Below are positions 33,801 to 41,700 of a DNA stretch of 48,073 nucleotides, one piece after another. Made by a program: the position numbers and the translations under genes. The stretch comes from an uncultured Candidatus Saccharibacteria bacterium. Lineage in GTDB: Bacteria > Patescibacteria > Saccharimonadia > Saccharimonadales > UBA1547. Position 1 is the stretch's first letter; each line of letters begins with the position of its first letter. The notes under the pieces were generated by a model that searched no databases, was not told the DNA's origin, and saw only the letters and a list, made by a program, of their open reading frames with translations. The stretch lies in NCBI GenBank assembly GCA_946480535.1, contig CAMLKA010000002.1, forward strand, positions 1 through 48,073, read 5' to 3'.

Positions 33801-34516
33801 CTCCAATCGATGTTTGGAACTACAGGAGTTGTCAGCTGATTCCAGGTCACGCCCGCGTCGGTTGAAACATAATCATCTGAAATCATACGCTGACCATTGC
33901 TACTCACCCAGGTAGGCGTCCAATCAAGGTATTCGTACGTCATTCCCCCATCGCGCGAAACCGTATCGGAGCACACAATAATTTGACCATCGTTTGAAAT
34001 AGCACTCATGTAATCACATTGCATCGTGTAATTCGTGTCGTTACCGCGCTGTGCCCATGTTTGACCGCCATCACTCGAGACAAACGTTTGTGGCTCTGGG
34101 TCGGCATACCCAGCTTCAACCCAAATACGCTGTCCGTTCGCGCTGACGGCAATACCTGTAAAGAACTCGAAATGCTTTGTCGTGCTTGGGTTTGAAATAG
34201 TCCACGTTGCACCACCGTCATGTGAGATTTTCACCTCGGATGGTGAGGCGTAGGCAATTGTTTGCCCATCTTTTGACACCGCCTGCTGTCCATCATTACC
34301 GGTATCGGTGACTTCATTCATTTGCCCTGGGTGCTGCGCAACCCAATTCCAGCCACCGAGTGCGTATGAATCGTTATATTGAAAAAGCACGCTGGTAAAG
34401 GTTTGTCCAACAAACCCCGCCAACATGCCAAACGTTGCAAGCCCAATAAAAGCTCGTCGCTTATAGGAACGCGCGACGCTTCGTTTCTGAACCCCTATTC
34501 TCGTTTTGATTTTCAT
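30881..34516 (-). CDS. giant Asp-box (BNR) repeat surface protein with LPxTG-like anchor
   Basis: 1211 aa. Signal peptide/anchor at about 22-45, then more than 20 Asp-box repeats of the S.DGG.TW type (for example SHDGGATW, SSDGGQTW, SKDGGTTW), arranged as beta propellers on either side of a fibronectin type III domain (about 735-840: PQAIQGVSATAGINSATVSW...). C-terminus: Ser/Gly stretch, sorting motif APNTG at 1159-1163, hydrophobic helix and basic tail RRRIEADDAA. Asp-box propellers occur in sialidases and glycan-binding proteins, but no sialidase RIP motif is seen, so a binding or structural role is likelier. GAGG 5 nt before the ATG; TATATT at 34563-34568. Confidence 0.88.
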   Translation of the reverse strand: MKIKTRIGVQKRSVARSYKRRAFIGLATFGMLAGFVGQTFTSVLFQYNDSYALGGWNWVAQHPGQMNEVTDTGNDGQQAVSKDGQTIAYASPSEVKISHDGGATWTISNPSTTKHFEFFTGIAVSANGQRIWVEAGYADPEPQTFVSSDGGQTWAQRGNDTNYTMQCDYMSAISNDGQIIVCSDTVSRDGGMTYEYLDWTPTWVSSNGQRMISDDYVSTDAGVTWNQLTTPVVPNIDWSTSQMSEDGQTIIMGSYDTYDWMTETVTNYQVMISKDGGTTWNVRPVAAGLGYPNIRMSQDGTKMYLFDHNDIHGGQSMWSSVDDGVSWQQRATPIPFNFELYNSLQISNNGSILTSFYYSGVYFRSTDSGATWSLHAEKTGVTPVTLSQDGSTIYGIISNGGETSDAGGIYPVRSTDNGTSWQYVLGNNIASMSATFQVCSPDKLYGEPSTNLSVSADGQTFIMPGRTSTNTDCYLRSQDGGATWATITGPASKNVLRKILVSSNGQFMATINTSGKPTLSANSGTTWTLPATAYVLNEIQSISDDGQKMTATTTSDVLLYTANAGASWTNISTIISTAYTGVWGSDWRASVSPDGTRLIASDSGSSYAYVSTNNGANWTRSTSAVSVGGNYNYFYGSWYVGQFSMSEDGMRIGVSGGDGTVLTSIDGGATFVKQDNIEGINYFWDINTLMSADGSTFLAAREDAYLAIAKYGFNPQAIQGVSATAGINSATVSWTLPALIDPSDTIVTQEVSYRQAGASTWTSASQAIAPTATSYTVNGLTGGVQYEFRVRAQNADGGWTPWGRTFAPKTVIDISSVVADGVVDSTDYALDANDDGTIWFAHDYYPCGDPGSCAVSGWAVESSTDDGATWQSNPMTGLATIPQSTATPHELKISEDGQTILLSGATLYISRDGGATWSTLSSIGGGRWYTVDMSDNGQYMIASEWGGARRVAISDDNGQTWTNVTLPDGQDAGDMAHVLILNDGTSYISTYAYTSGPIYKSTDLGATWTSAMAAMPKSLPMADMYDNSTIDGFGGLMLVDASNDEQHMSFIARYGFSANSNTVRYYTEDGGATWASLAISTDGDAFEDELLVSDDEAYDLSVAFTPSGRAVYITGIASLSNYEIVFSNYARAFATPLSAPGGAGDGGESSSGGSGGATAPNTGVLGATAAQGDGAISFYAGQVILALVVLGLIGFGVRYAYRRRIEADDAA

Positions 34517-34608
34517 CGGCCTCTATCTGTGGTGGACCGTTTTACACTACTGCTTACGCTTGAATATACCTTGCGCAGTTCATTCTGTCTAGTTTTTCTA
34601 AGAATTGG

Positions 34609-36876
34609 CTAGCTGAGGTCTTCGTCGTCGCTATTGCCGCCAGTACCAAATACCTCGTCGAGGCTTGAGACAAGCACGTCACGTGGTCGCGCACCGTCTG
34701 CAGGACCAATAATTCCCTGCTCTTCCATTTCTTCAATAAGTCGTGCTGCACGGGCATAGCCAACGCGGAGGCGACGTTGCAAGAGGCTGGCACTCGCCTT
34801 GCCGCTATCAACGACAACCCGCACTGCGTCGGTAAACATGTCGTCGTGGCCATCGGCATTCGTGTCGAAGTCCATCACCACTCCACCCTTGCCGTTCAAC
34901 TGAACAGGCTGGCTGACAACTTCATCGTTGTATTGTGGAGGCGATTGAAGACGAAGGTGATCAGTAATCTTCATCACTTCTTCGTCAGTTACCCAAGCAC
35001 CCTGGATACGCTTTGGCTTTGGCATTGCAGCGGTGCTCATAAGCATGTCACCCTGGCCAAGCAACTTCTCCGCACCAATCTGGTCAAGAATGGTTCGCGA
35101 GTCTACCTGTGAGGCAACGGTAAAGGCAATACGCGCTGGCACGTTGGCCTTAATAAGACCGGTAATAACGTCCACAGATGGACGCTGCGTTGCAAGTACC
35201 AAGTGAATACCAACGGCACGAGCCTTCTGCGCGAGACGCACAATGAGGGCTTCAACATCACGGGCCGCCACCATCATAAGGTCGGCAAGCTCGTCGATCA
35301 CAATCACGATGTATGGCATGGCACCATTTTCGTGCTGCTGTTCGTGGCCCTCTTCGTCCTGAACAACAATTTTGGTTTTGCCATTTTGCACCATTGAGTT
35401 GTACGTCTTAATGTCTCGCACCTTGTGTTCAGCAAGCAGCTTGTAGCGGCGCTCCATCTCGTTTACTGCCCACTTAAGGGCACTAATGGTCTTCTCTGGC
35501 TCGTTAATAACAGGCGTAATAAGGTGAGGAATATCCTCGTATGGCGCCATTTCCACTTGCTTAGGGTCAACCAGAATCAGCTTCATCTCACTTGGCGCAT
35601 TGCGATACAGAAGGCTTGAAAGCAAGGTGTTAATCATCACCGACTTACCAGAACCAGTCTGACCAGCGATAAGAAGGTGCGGCATCTTGTTGAGCTCACC
35701 TACAACGGCGTCACCAGCAATGTCCTTACCGATGGCAAAGCCGAGCGGCTCTGAGCTACTCGTCCACTGCTTGCTGGTAAGAATCGAGTGCATACGTACA
35801 TCGGCCGCCTTACGGTTTGGCACTTCAATACCCACTGCCTTTTGGCCAGGGATTGGTGCTTCCATACGAAGGCTCTGTGCGGCCAAGTTAAGGGCGATGT
35901 TCGTTTCAAGCTGGGTAATCTTGGTAAGCTTGACGCCACTTGGTGGACGAAGCGTATACTGCGTGACCTTAGGGCCAATGTTGGCGCCTTCCATTTCAAC
36001 GGAAATGTTAAATTCCGCCAAAGTATCTTTAATGATTTGCGCGTTCTGCTGTACGTCACCAGCGTCGGCTGGAGATTGCTTCTTCTCGAGGAGATCAAGG
36101 CCAGGTGCTTTCCAGTTAGGGTCACTGACCGCAACCAGTGCTGCTTGGTCTTCAGCGGCTTTGTCTTTTTGAACACTATTTTTAAGCGAACCAAGGTGCG
36201 CGCTCTTCTTACCCTTCTCTTCGGCAGGGTCGAGTGTTGAAACCCCGGCGTTCACCGTAAACTCGGCCATTGCGCTCTTACCCTTTGGTGCGTCGAGGGT
36301 TGCAGCGTTACGCATTACCTTCACATTCTCTTCTTGTTCGCTATTGTCGCGACGAGATACTTCCCAAAGCTTCTTAATAATCGTGAATGGTGAAGTGCGA
36401 GTAATGAAGAGTGCAGTAAGAAGAATAAGGACGATATAAATAAAGGCAGCCACACCTGGCTCAACCAGCATGAGCATTCCGCTGTTGACGGTATCGCCAA
36501 CAAAGCCACCCGTCGTCTCGCCTTCCGAGTTCTTCAAAAGACCAAAAAGACCCGCTACCCATACCAATTCAAGGACGGTTGCGAGTTTCATAACAAATGG
36601 AATGCGGTTATTTTCCGCGCGGAAAATTTCTACGGCAATGTAGATAAAGACAACTGGCACCACATAGACACCATACCCAATAGTCGCCATAGTAGCGTCA
36701 TTGAGCCAGTTAAGGACTTCGCCCCCTAGACCAAACCAGCCAAGAATAATAAGCAGCGAGAAGACAATCAGAAGAACGGCACCAACTTGTGCCCAGAAGC
36801 CCTCAGGGAGAACATGCTGTGGAGCGTTGTTCGTTACCCTCTTTTTGCTTGCTGATCGTTTTTTCTTTTTCGCCAT
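34609..36876 (-). CDS. ftsK: DNA translocase FtsK/SpoIIIE
   Basis: 755 aa. Basic start, four membrane segments (about 28-165), a linker, the alpha/beta motor with Walker A GQTGSGKS at about 405-412 and Walker B VIVIDELADLM, and a C-terminal winged-helix gamma domain (KASASLLQRRLRVGYARAARLIEEMEEQGI read in part). It pumps DNA at the division septum. I start at ATG 36876; the ATG at 36888 is inside a TATAAT box (36887-36892). If the second box at 36922-36927 is used, the longer start is possible. Confidence 0.96.
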   Translation of the reverse strand: MAKKKKRSASKKRVTNNAPQHVLPEGFWAQVGAVLLIVFSLLIILGWFGLGGEVLNWLNDATMATIGYGVYVVPVVFIYIAVEIFRAENNRIPFVMKLATVLELVWVAGLFGLLKNSEGETTGGFVGDTVNSGMLMLVEPGVAAFIYIVLILLTALFITRTSPFTIIKKLWEVSRRDNSEQEENVKVMRNAATLDAPKGKSAMAEFTVNAGVSTLDPAEEKGKKSAHLGSLKNSVQKDKAAEDQAALVAVSDPNWKAPGLDLLEKKQSPADAGDVQQNAQIIKDTLAEFNISVEMEGANIGPKVTQYTLRPPSGVKLTKITQLETNIALNLAAQSLRMEAPIPGQKAVGIEVPNRKAADVRMHSILTSKQWTSSSEPLGFAIGKDIAGDAVVGELNKMPHLLIAGQTGSGKSVMINTLLSSLLYRNAPSEMKLILVDPKQVEMAPYEDIPHLITPVINEPEKTISALKWAVNEMERRYKLLAEHKVRDIKTYNSMVQNGKTKIVVQDEEGHEQQHENGAMPYIVIVIDELADLMMVAARDVEALIVRLAQKARAVGIHLVLATQRPSVDVITGLIKANVPARIAFTVASQVDSRTILDQIGAEKLLGQGDMLMSTAAMPKPKRIQGAWVTDEEVMKITDHLRLQSPPQYNDEVVSQPVQLNGKGGVVMDFDTNADGHDDMFTDAVRVVVDSGKASASLLQRRLRVGYARAARLIEEMEEQGIIGPADGARPRDVLVSSLDEVFGTGGNSDDEDLS

Positions 36877-36886
36877 GCTGTGTTTC

Positions 36887-36927
36887 ATTATACGGGGTTA
36901 TGCCCCTTAAGCTATAGGCATATTATA
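36887..36927 (-). promoter_or_regulatory. two -10 boxes and a small hairpin before ftsK
   Basis: TATAAT at 36887-36892 (10 nt before the ATG) and TGC-TATAAT at 36922-36927. Between them GGGG-cataa-CCCC could fold in the longer transcript, which may set translation. Confidence 0.5.
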
Positions 36928-36961
36928 GCAAAATTTACCACATTTTGCAAGAGGCTTATGG

Positions 36962-36989
36962 TTGTGTTTCGTTAGAGGCGGATTATAGT
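36962..36989 (+). promoter_or_regulatory. promoter of GC-rich unit 5
   Basis: TTGTGT, 16 bp, TATAGT; leader about 50 nt. Confidence 0.5.
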
Positions 36990-37047
36990 GGGGGTATCGC
37001 CCAAAAGTGAGCGGTTCGAACTTCTACAAGAGAGGCCGGTGACGGTC

Positions 37048-37434
37048 ATGTGGCAAGACTTTTTCAAAGGACTCCTTCAGGGTGGCCCACTGCGCTACCT
37101 CGGTGTCGCAAGTGCAGAGGTCGTCAGCGATGACGGCACCGTTCGCCGCATCAACATCAATGACAAGCAGTACATCCGGTGCATCGACCGGCTCCTACCA
37201 GTCGTGGAGACCACCGCCCTGGAAGTAGCTCCGCTCGAGCGCTTCGTCATTACAGTGGACGCGGAGAGCGCCATGTTGATCATGGACGATCCGGAAAAGT
37301 TCGCGATGATATTCCACATGGAGCTGCTGAGGCAACAGCTCTCAACGAACATCATCCTGAGCGAATACGTCTCCGGCCCGCCGGCCCAGCTCACGTTCAT
37401 GCGCGGCTCGCCCGCCACCTCAACTCCGCCCTAG
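37048..37434 (+). CDS. unknown soluble protein (GC-rich unit 5)
   Basis: 128 aa. Not recognised. Starts MWQDFFKGLLQGGPLRY, mixed alpha/beta, one cysteine (RCIDRLL), Pro-rich end. GAGAGG lies 12 nt before this ATG; a GTG at 37039 is an alternative start adding three residues. GC-rich, C/G-ending codons. A single-gene unit between ftsK and RNase J, ended by a perfect hairpin. Confidence 0.75.
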   Translation: MWQDFFKGLLQGGPLRYLGVASAEVVSDDGTVRRININDKQYIRCIDRLLPVVETTALEVAPLERFVITVDAESAMLIMDDPEKFAMIFHMELLRQQLSTNIILSEYVSGPPAQLTFMRGSPATSTPP

Positions 37435-37449
37435 AGCGTCGCAGGCTTC

Positions 37450-37495
37450 AAAATGGAAGACTCCGCTCGTAAAGGGCGGAGTCTTCCATTTTTAG
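37450..37495. terminator. bidirectional terminator between GC-rich unit 5 and RNase J
   Basis: AAAATGGAAGACTCCGC pairs perfectly with GCGGAGTCTTCCATTTT, with T tracts on both sides. Confidence 0.92.
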
Positions 37496-37504
37496 GGGCT
37501 CGTA

Positions 37505-39754
37505 TTAGTAGCCGCGTGCCTCAGAACGCTGGCGAGGCTCAGTAGCTTCGCTATCAGGCACCTGGGGTGCTGGGAACTTCTTTGGTGCTGGGCGCTTAAA
37601 TGGCGCTTCTTCACCTTCGACAACCGGCTGGTCACCTTGCGTCTGCTGCGGGCGTGGGCCACGGTTGTTGCCATTTGGGCGGCCACCATTTGGACGGCGA
37701 CCTTGCTGGCCACCCTCACCGCGGTTTTGCTGACCCTCGCCATTGTTTGGCTTACCACCACCTCCGATTTCATTCACTACTGGAATAACAATTGGGGTGC
37801 GGCGGGTTTGGTCGTACAGAACGTGGGTCAGTTCGTCCTTAATTTCCTTCTTCACAACATCAAGGTCGACCTTGCGTCCGTTAAAGGTACGAGCAACCTT
37901 TTGCTTGAGGTACTGACGGATGATTCCCATGAGCTCTTCGCTGTCGCGGAGGTAAATGAACCCGCGGCTAATGATGTCAGGGCTGGTAAGCAGGCGTCCG
38001 CTTCCCTTTTGCACCGTAAGGACCACCACGAAGATACCTTCGCTGGCCATGTGAATACGGTCTTTCAATACTACTTCTGAAACGATTTCGCCAGAGTCGT
38101 CGTACATAACGCCACCAACTGGTACGCGTCCTGACTTCTTGGCAGCACCTTGGCTAATTTCAACAACGTCACCACTGTCACACACAAAGATGTTATTACG
38201 TGGAATCGCGGCTTCTTTTTCTGCAAGCTCAGCGTTGTGCACAAGCATGTGGAATTCACCGTGAATTGGCATGTAGAACTTAGGGTTAAGGGCATTGATA
38301 AGCTTCACGTGGTCGTCGTAGTACCCGTGACCTGAAAGGTGAAGTGGACCAATGCCAGTAAGGTGTGTCTTACCGTTTTGGATAACACCACTACCTTCAC
38401 GCATGAGGCCGTCTACCGTACGGGTGACGTATTTTTCGTTACCAGGAATTGGGTTTGAGCTAAAGACGATTTGGTCTGAGTTCTTAATCTTAATGAACTT
38501 GTGTGAACCATTTGCCATACGGTTAAGCACGGCACTAAATTCACCTTGTGAACCAGTACAGATGATTGTCACTTTCCCGTCAGGGAACTTTACGATATCT
38601 TCCATCTTTACAATCACGTCCTTAGGAACGGTGATGGTACCGGTGCGAAGGGCCACTTCAACGTTTTGGATCATGCTGTATCCAGCGAAGGCAACCTTAC
38701 GGCCGTGCTTCTTCGCTTCGTTCAAAATGATTTGCATACGGTGAATCTGGCTTGAGAAGGCACTAATGATAAGGCGGCTGTTTGGATATTTCTCCATCAC
38801 CTGCCCCATGCTCTCTTGAATTTCGAATTCACCGTGAGTGTGCGTACCATCTGATTCACAGTTGGTAGATTCGTTCATAAGAAGGGTAATGCCTTCTTTT
38901 GTTGCGATTTCAGTAAGACGGTCGAGGTCGAACTTTACACCGTCAACTGGGTTTTCTTCAAAACGCCAGTCACCCGTGTCAACCAATACGCCTTCCGGAG
39001 TACGGATAACGACGGCGGTAGCGTCAGGAATTGAGTGGTTCACGCGAACGAGTTCAATACTGAAGTTGTCACCAAGGAATACTTGTTCGTGTGCTTCAGG
39101 GTCCATAACGTGGTATTCAGGTTCGTAGCCACTGGTTGCCTCTTCCATGGTCTTTTGCACCATAGCGAGGGTGAACTTTGAACCGTATACCGGCGCTGGA
39201 ATCTGGTGAATAAGGTGACGGAATGCACCGATGTGGTCAAGGTGACCGTGGGTAAAGACAACTGCACGGATCTTGTGCTTGTTCTCGATAAGGTACGTAA
39301 TGTCCGGCACGATGTAGTTAATACCTGGGTAGTCTGAACCCGGGAAAAGGAATCCCATGTCAATCACAATGATGTCGTTATCGTATTCGATTGCCATCAT
39401 GTTCTTACCAATACCCATTTCGCCAAGACCACCAATAGGAATCACGCGAAGGCGTGGGCCTGGGTTGCGAGGCTGCTTCTTTTGGTCGGCTATGCTAAAT
39501 TGCTTGCCGCCGTAGCCGTTGTAAATTGACTTGTTTACCGGCACGTTAATAACGTGCTGGCTAGCGCGTGCATTCACGTCGTCACTAGTGCGGCGCTGTG
39601 CACGGAACACTTCACCACGACGGGTCTGTGTGTTTGCAAGAACAGTGTTGTTTTGCTTTGGGCGCTGTCCGTTTTGACCATTTTGGCCACCACGACCGCG
39701 CGGATTTTTTGCAGAATCATCTGCTTGTGGAGTTGCGAGTCTTCGTCCTCCCAT
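37505..39754 (-). CDS. rnj: ribonuclease J with Gln/Asn/Gly-rich tails
   Basis: 749 aa, about 190 longer than a normal RNase J. Metallo-beta-lactamase motif H169-G-H171-L-D173-H174 (FTHGHLDHIGAF), then DTGDWRFEENPVDG and the beta-CASP part, and GIGPLHLSGHGYYDDH (final active-site His). Exo/endoribonuclease for mRNA decay and rRNA maturation. Residues 1-100 before the catalytic domain and 665-749 after it are low-complexity: RGRGGQNGQNGQRPKQNN at the start, GGQQGRRPNGGRPNGNN near the end. These resemble RGG-type RNA-binding or condensate-forming tails. AAGGAG lies 13 nt before the ATG, a long spacing. Confidence 0.95.
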   Translation of the reverse strand: MGGRRLATPQADDSAKNPRGRGGQNGQNGQRPKQNNTVLANTQTRRGEVFRAQRRTSDDVNARASQHVINVPVNKSIYNGYGGKQFSIADQKKQPRNPGPRLRVIPIGGLGEMGIGKNMMAIEYDNDIIVIDMGFLFPGSDYPGINYIVPDITYLIENKHKIRAVVFTHGHLDHIGAFRHLIHQIPAPVYGSKFTLAMVQKTMEEATSGYEPEYHVMDPEAHEQVFLGDNFSIELVRVNHSIPDATAVVIRTPEGVLVDTGDWRFEENPVDGVKFDLDRLTEIATKEGITLLMNESTNCESDGTHTHGEFEIQESMGQVMEKYPNSRLIISAFSSQIHRMQIILNEAKKHGRKVAFAGYSMIQNVEVALRTGTITVPKDVIVKMEDIVKFPDGKVTIICTGSQGEFSAVLNRMANGSHKFIKIKNSDQIVFSSNPIPGNEKYVTRTVDGLMREGSGVIQNGKTHLTGIGPLHLSGHGYYDDHVKLINALNPKFYMPIHGEFHMLVHNAELAEKEAAIPRNNIFVCDSGDVVEISQGAAKKSGRVPVGGVMYDDSGEIVSEVVLKDRIHMASEGIFVVVLTVQKGSGRLLTSPDIISRGFIYLRDSEELMGIIRQYLKQKVARTFNGRKVDLDVVKKEIKDELTHVLYDQTRRTPIVIPVVNEIGGGGKPNNGEGQQNRGEGGQQGRRPNGGRPNGNNRGPRPQQTQGDQPVVEGEEAPFKRPAPKKFPAPQVPDSEATEPRQRSEARGY

Positions 39755-39788
39755 AATTGTTGTTTTTCTCCTTTTTGTTAAAAGAGTT

Positions 39789-39823
39789 CTTCTCGGGTAC
39801 TTTCTGTTATTGGAACCGAGAAG
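39789..39823 (-). promoter_or_regulatory. hairpin in the RNase J leader
   Basis: CTTCTCGG and CCGAGAAG pair around 19 nt, 35 nt before the ATG and about 95 nt into the leader. Place and length suit autoregulation by RNase J, as known for RNase E (inference). Confidence 0.5.
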
Positions 39824-39920
39824 CTTTCTTTTGTTAACATTTAATTAATTTCGTTATAAGGGTGGGGTTTGAGACTATAGCGTGTGCTATGTGACTGAAT
39901 TTCCCCTTGAAAGTGTTCTT

Positions 39921-39949
39921 AGTATAGCAAACCTAGGGTGTTTTGGCAA
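39921..39949 (-). promoter_or_regulatory. promoter of RNase J
   Basis: TTGCCA, 17 bp, TGC-TATACT on the minus strand. Predicted leader about 160 nt, the longest of the core genes here. Confidence 0.7.
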
Positions 39950-39959
39950 GATGGGCTCT

Positions 39960-40041
39960 GCTATCTCGCCTTCGGCGACATAGCACTTCGTCGCCTCGAA
40001 AAAGAATGCGAGCATTCTTTTCGCTCGCCTCCTCGTGCTAT
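39960..40041. repeat. two adjacent palindromes before trpS
   Basis: GCTATCTCGCC-ttc-GGCGACATAGC (39960-39984, one mismatch) is followed by a longer one: ATAGCAC (39980-39986) faces GTGCTAT (40035-40041), with CGAAAAAGAATGC / GCATTCTTTTCGC at the centre. The right end of the second arm is part of the trpS -10 box. Confidence 0.7.
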
Positions 40042-40044
40042 ACT
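40039..40044 (+). promoter_or_regulatory. extended -10 of trpS, leaderless
   Basis: TGC-TATACT followed by ACCCCT and the ATG at 40051. Confidence 0.65.
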
Positions 40045-40050
40045 ACCCCT

Positions 40051-41049
40051 ATGAACAAGACACTTCTCACCGGCATTAAGCCTACCGGCACCCCCCACGT
40101 TGGTAACTTCCTGGGAGCTATTCAGCCGGCTATCCACATGGTCCACGACCACAAACATTCATACCTCTTTATCGCCGATTATCACGCGCTCAACACCGTG
40201 CAGGACGGTGCGCGTCTTCATGATTTGACGCTTTCGATTGCCGCAACCTGGCTTGCTTGTGGCCTCGACCCGTCAAAAACTGTCCTGTATCGCCAATCTG
40301 CAGTGCCCGAGGTCTTTGAGCTTGAAACTATCCTGAACGCTATTACCCCTAAGGGCTGGATGAACAAGGCGCACGCCTACAAGGCTGCCGTCGACGTAAA
40401 CACGGCTGAAAATCGCGACCGCGATGACGGCGTGAGCATGGGGCTCTACACCTACCCTATCCTTATGGCGGCGGACATTCTACTCTACAGCGCAGATATC
40501 ATTCCGGTGGGTAAAGACCAACAACAACACGTTGAAATTGCTCGCGACATCGCACAGCGCTTCAACCACACCTTTACTAGCGACATCCTCACCCTTCCAG
40601 AAGCCTTTATTCAAGAAGAGGTTGAATCAGTCACCGGTGTTGATGGCCGCAAGATGAGCAAGAGTTACGATAACGTTATCCCTCTCTTTGCCACCCCTGA
40701 TGAGTGGCGTAAGGTCGTGAACCGTATTCCAACCGACTCAAGTGCCGTTGAAGATCCAAAGAACGCCGACGATTCGATTCTTTTCCAGATCTACCAGAAT
40801 ATTGCCCATCCCGACCAAGTCGCAACCCTTCGCACGCGCCTTGAGGCTGGTGGCATTGGCTGGGGAGAAGTAAAACAGCTTCTTATTGACGCGCTCGAAG
40901 CCCGTTTTGGCCGCTACCGTGACCGCTATAACGAGCTTATGGAAAATCCTGAACAAATCGAGGCCATTCTTGCGGAAGGCGCTGAACGCGCCCAAGCAGT
41001 TGCCCGCGCAAAGCTCGCTGAAGTTCGCCAAGCTATTGGCGCAAACTAA
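40051..41049 (+). CDS. trpS: tryptophanyl-tRNA synthetase
   Basis: 332 aa, normal length. Class I signature TGIKPTGTPHVGNFLGA (HVGN for HIGH), KMSKS in GRKMSKSYDN, Trp-pocket region PILMAADILLYSADIIPVGKDQQQH. Charges tRNA-Trp. The ATG at 40051 fits the family N-terminus and the 6-nt distance to the -10 box; in-frame upstream codons belong to the palindrome. Confidence 0.96.
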   Translation: MNKTLLTGIKPTGTPHVGNFLGAIQPAIHMVHDHKHSYLFIADYHALNTVQDGARLHDLTLSIAATWLACGLDPSKTVLYRQSAVPEVFELETILNAITPKGWMNKAHAYKAAVDVNTAENRDRDDGVSMGLYTYPILMAADILLYSADIIPVGKDQQQHVEIARDIAQRFNHTFTSDILTLPEAFIQEEVESVTGVDGRKMSKSYDNVIPLFATPDEWRKVVNRIPTDSSAVEDPKNADDSILFQIYQNIAHPDQVATLRTRLEAGGIGWGEVKQLLIDALEARFGRYRDRYNELMENPEQIEAILAEGAERAQAVARAKLAEVRQAIGAN

Positions 41050-41064
41050 CTGAAGCTCAGAAAT

Positions 41065-41093
41065 AAAATAACCCGTTTGTTACGGGTTATTTT
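41065..41093. terminator. bidirectional terminator between trpS and udg
   Basis: AAAATAACCCG and CGGGTTATTTT form a perfect 11-bp stem, with A/T tracts on both sides. It contains the udg stop codon. Confidence 0.9.
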
Positions 41094-41694
41094 GTTGGCG
41101 GATGTATTCAACTGCTTTCTTGAAGTCTTCGCGAAGCATTGGCTCTTTATTTGGGTCGCGAATCGCGTACGACGGATGGTAAAGCGGAAGAAGCAGGGTC
41201 TCCTGCCCACCGACATCAACCTGATGAGGCACGCCGCGAACATCCCCCATGCGCTTTAACCCTGGAATGAAGAACTTCGTTGGAACGGCTCCCACAGTAA
41301 TAATTGCGCGTGCACCCAAGATTCGCAGCTCCTCGGTAGTGTGCGGCCTATAGGCGCTCTCTTCTTCAGGTGTTGGCGGGCGGTTACTCTTACGCCCAGT
41401 GGGCGAAACTTTTGTAGGGTTCCGTTTCACGACATTTGTGATGAATACGCCATCTTGGCGGCTCAATCCATTATCATCAAGGAAACTATCGAGAAGCTGG
41501 CCAGCGCGTCCGACAAACGGCTTACCCTGCACGTCTTCATCCTGGCCCGGCGCTTCACCAACAATAACGATATCAGCGTCAGGGTCGCCGTATCCACGAA
41601 CGAGCTGGCGCGTGGTCGCCTCTAGAGAAGGACAAACGCCCGCCTCAATACGGTCATAAAGAGCGTCGAGACGGGCTTGTTTGTCACTATTCAT
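41080..41694 (-). CDS. uracil-DNA glycosylase, family 4-like, Fe-S ligands lost
   Basis: 204 aa. Motif A GEAPGQDED at 46-54 and KPFVGRAGQLLD, motif B HPSYA at 173-177: family 4 UDG, removes uracil from DNA. The family's four cluster cysteines are mostly missing: only Cys21 (GVCPS) remains, the position in NVVKxRPP is Arg91 (NVVKRNPT), and the one before RPxL is Tyr115 (YRPHT). TACAAT lies 6 nt before the ATG (leaderless). Confidence 0.9.
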   Translation of the reverse strand: MNSDKQARLDALYDRIEAGVCPSLEATTRQLVRGYGDPDADIVIVGEAPGQDEDVQGKPFVGRAGQLLDSFLDDNGLSRQDGVFITNVVKRNPTKVSPTGRKSNRPPTPEEESAYRPHTTEELRILGARAIITVGAVPTKFFIPGLKRMGDVRGVPHQVDVGGQETLLLPLYHPSYAIRDPNKEPMLREDFKKAVEYIRQQNNP

Positions 41695-41700
41695 AGGAGT

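Noticed and set aside
30881..34516. Sialidase enzyme
   Set aside because: Asp-box repeats alone do not show activity; no RIP motif or Arg triad is visible.
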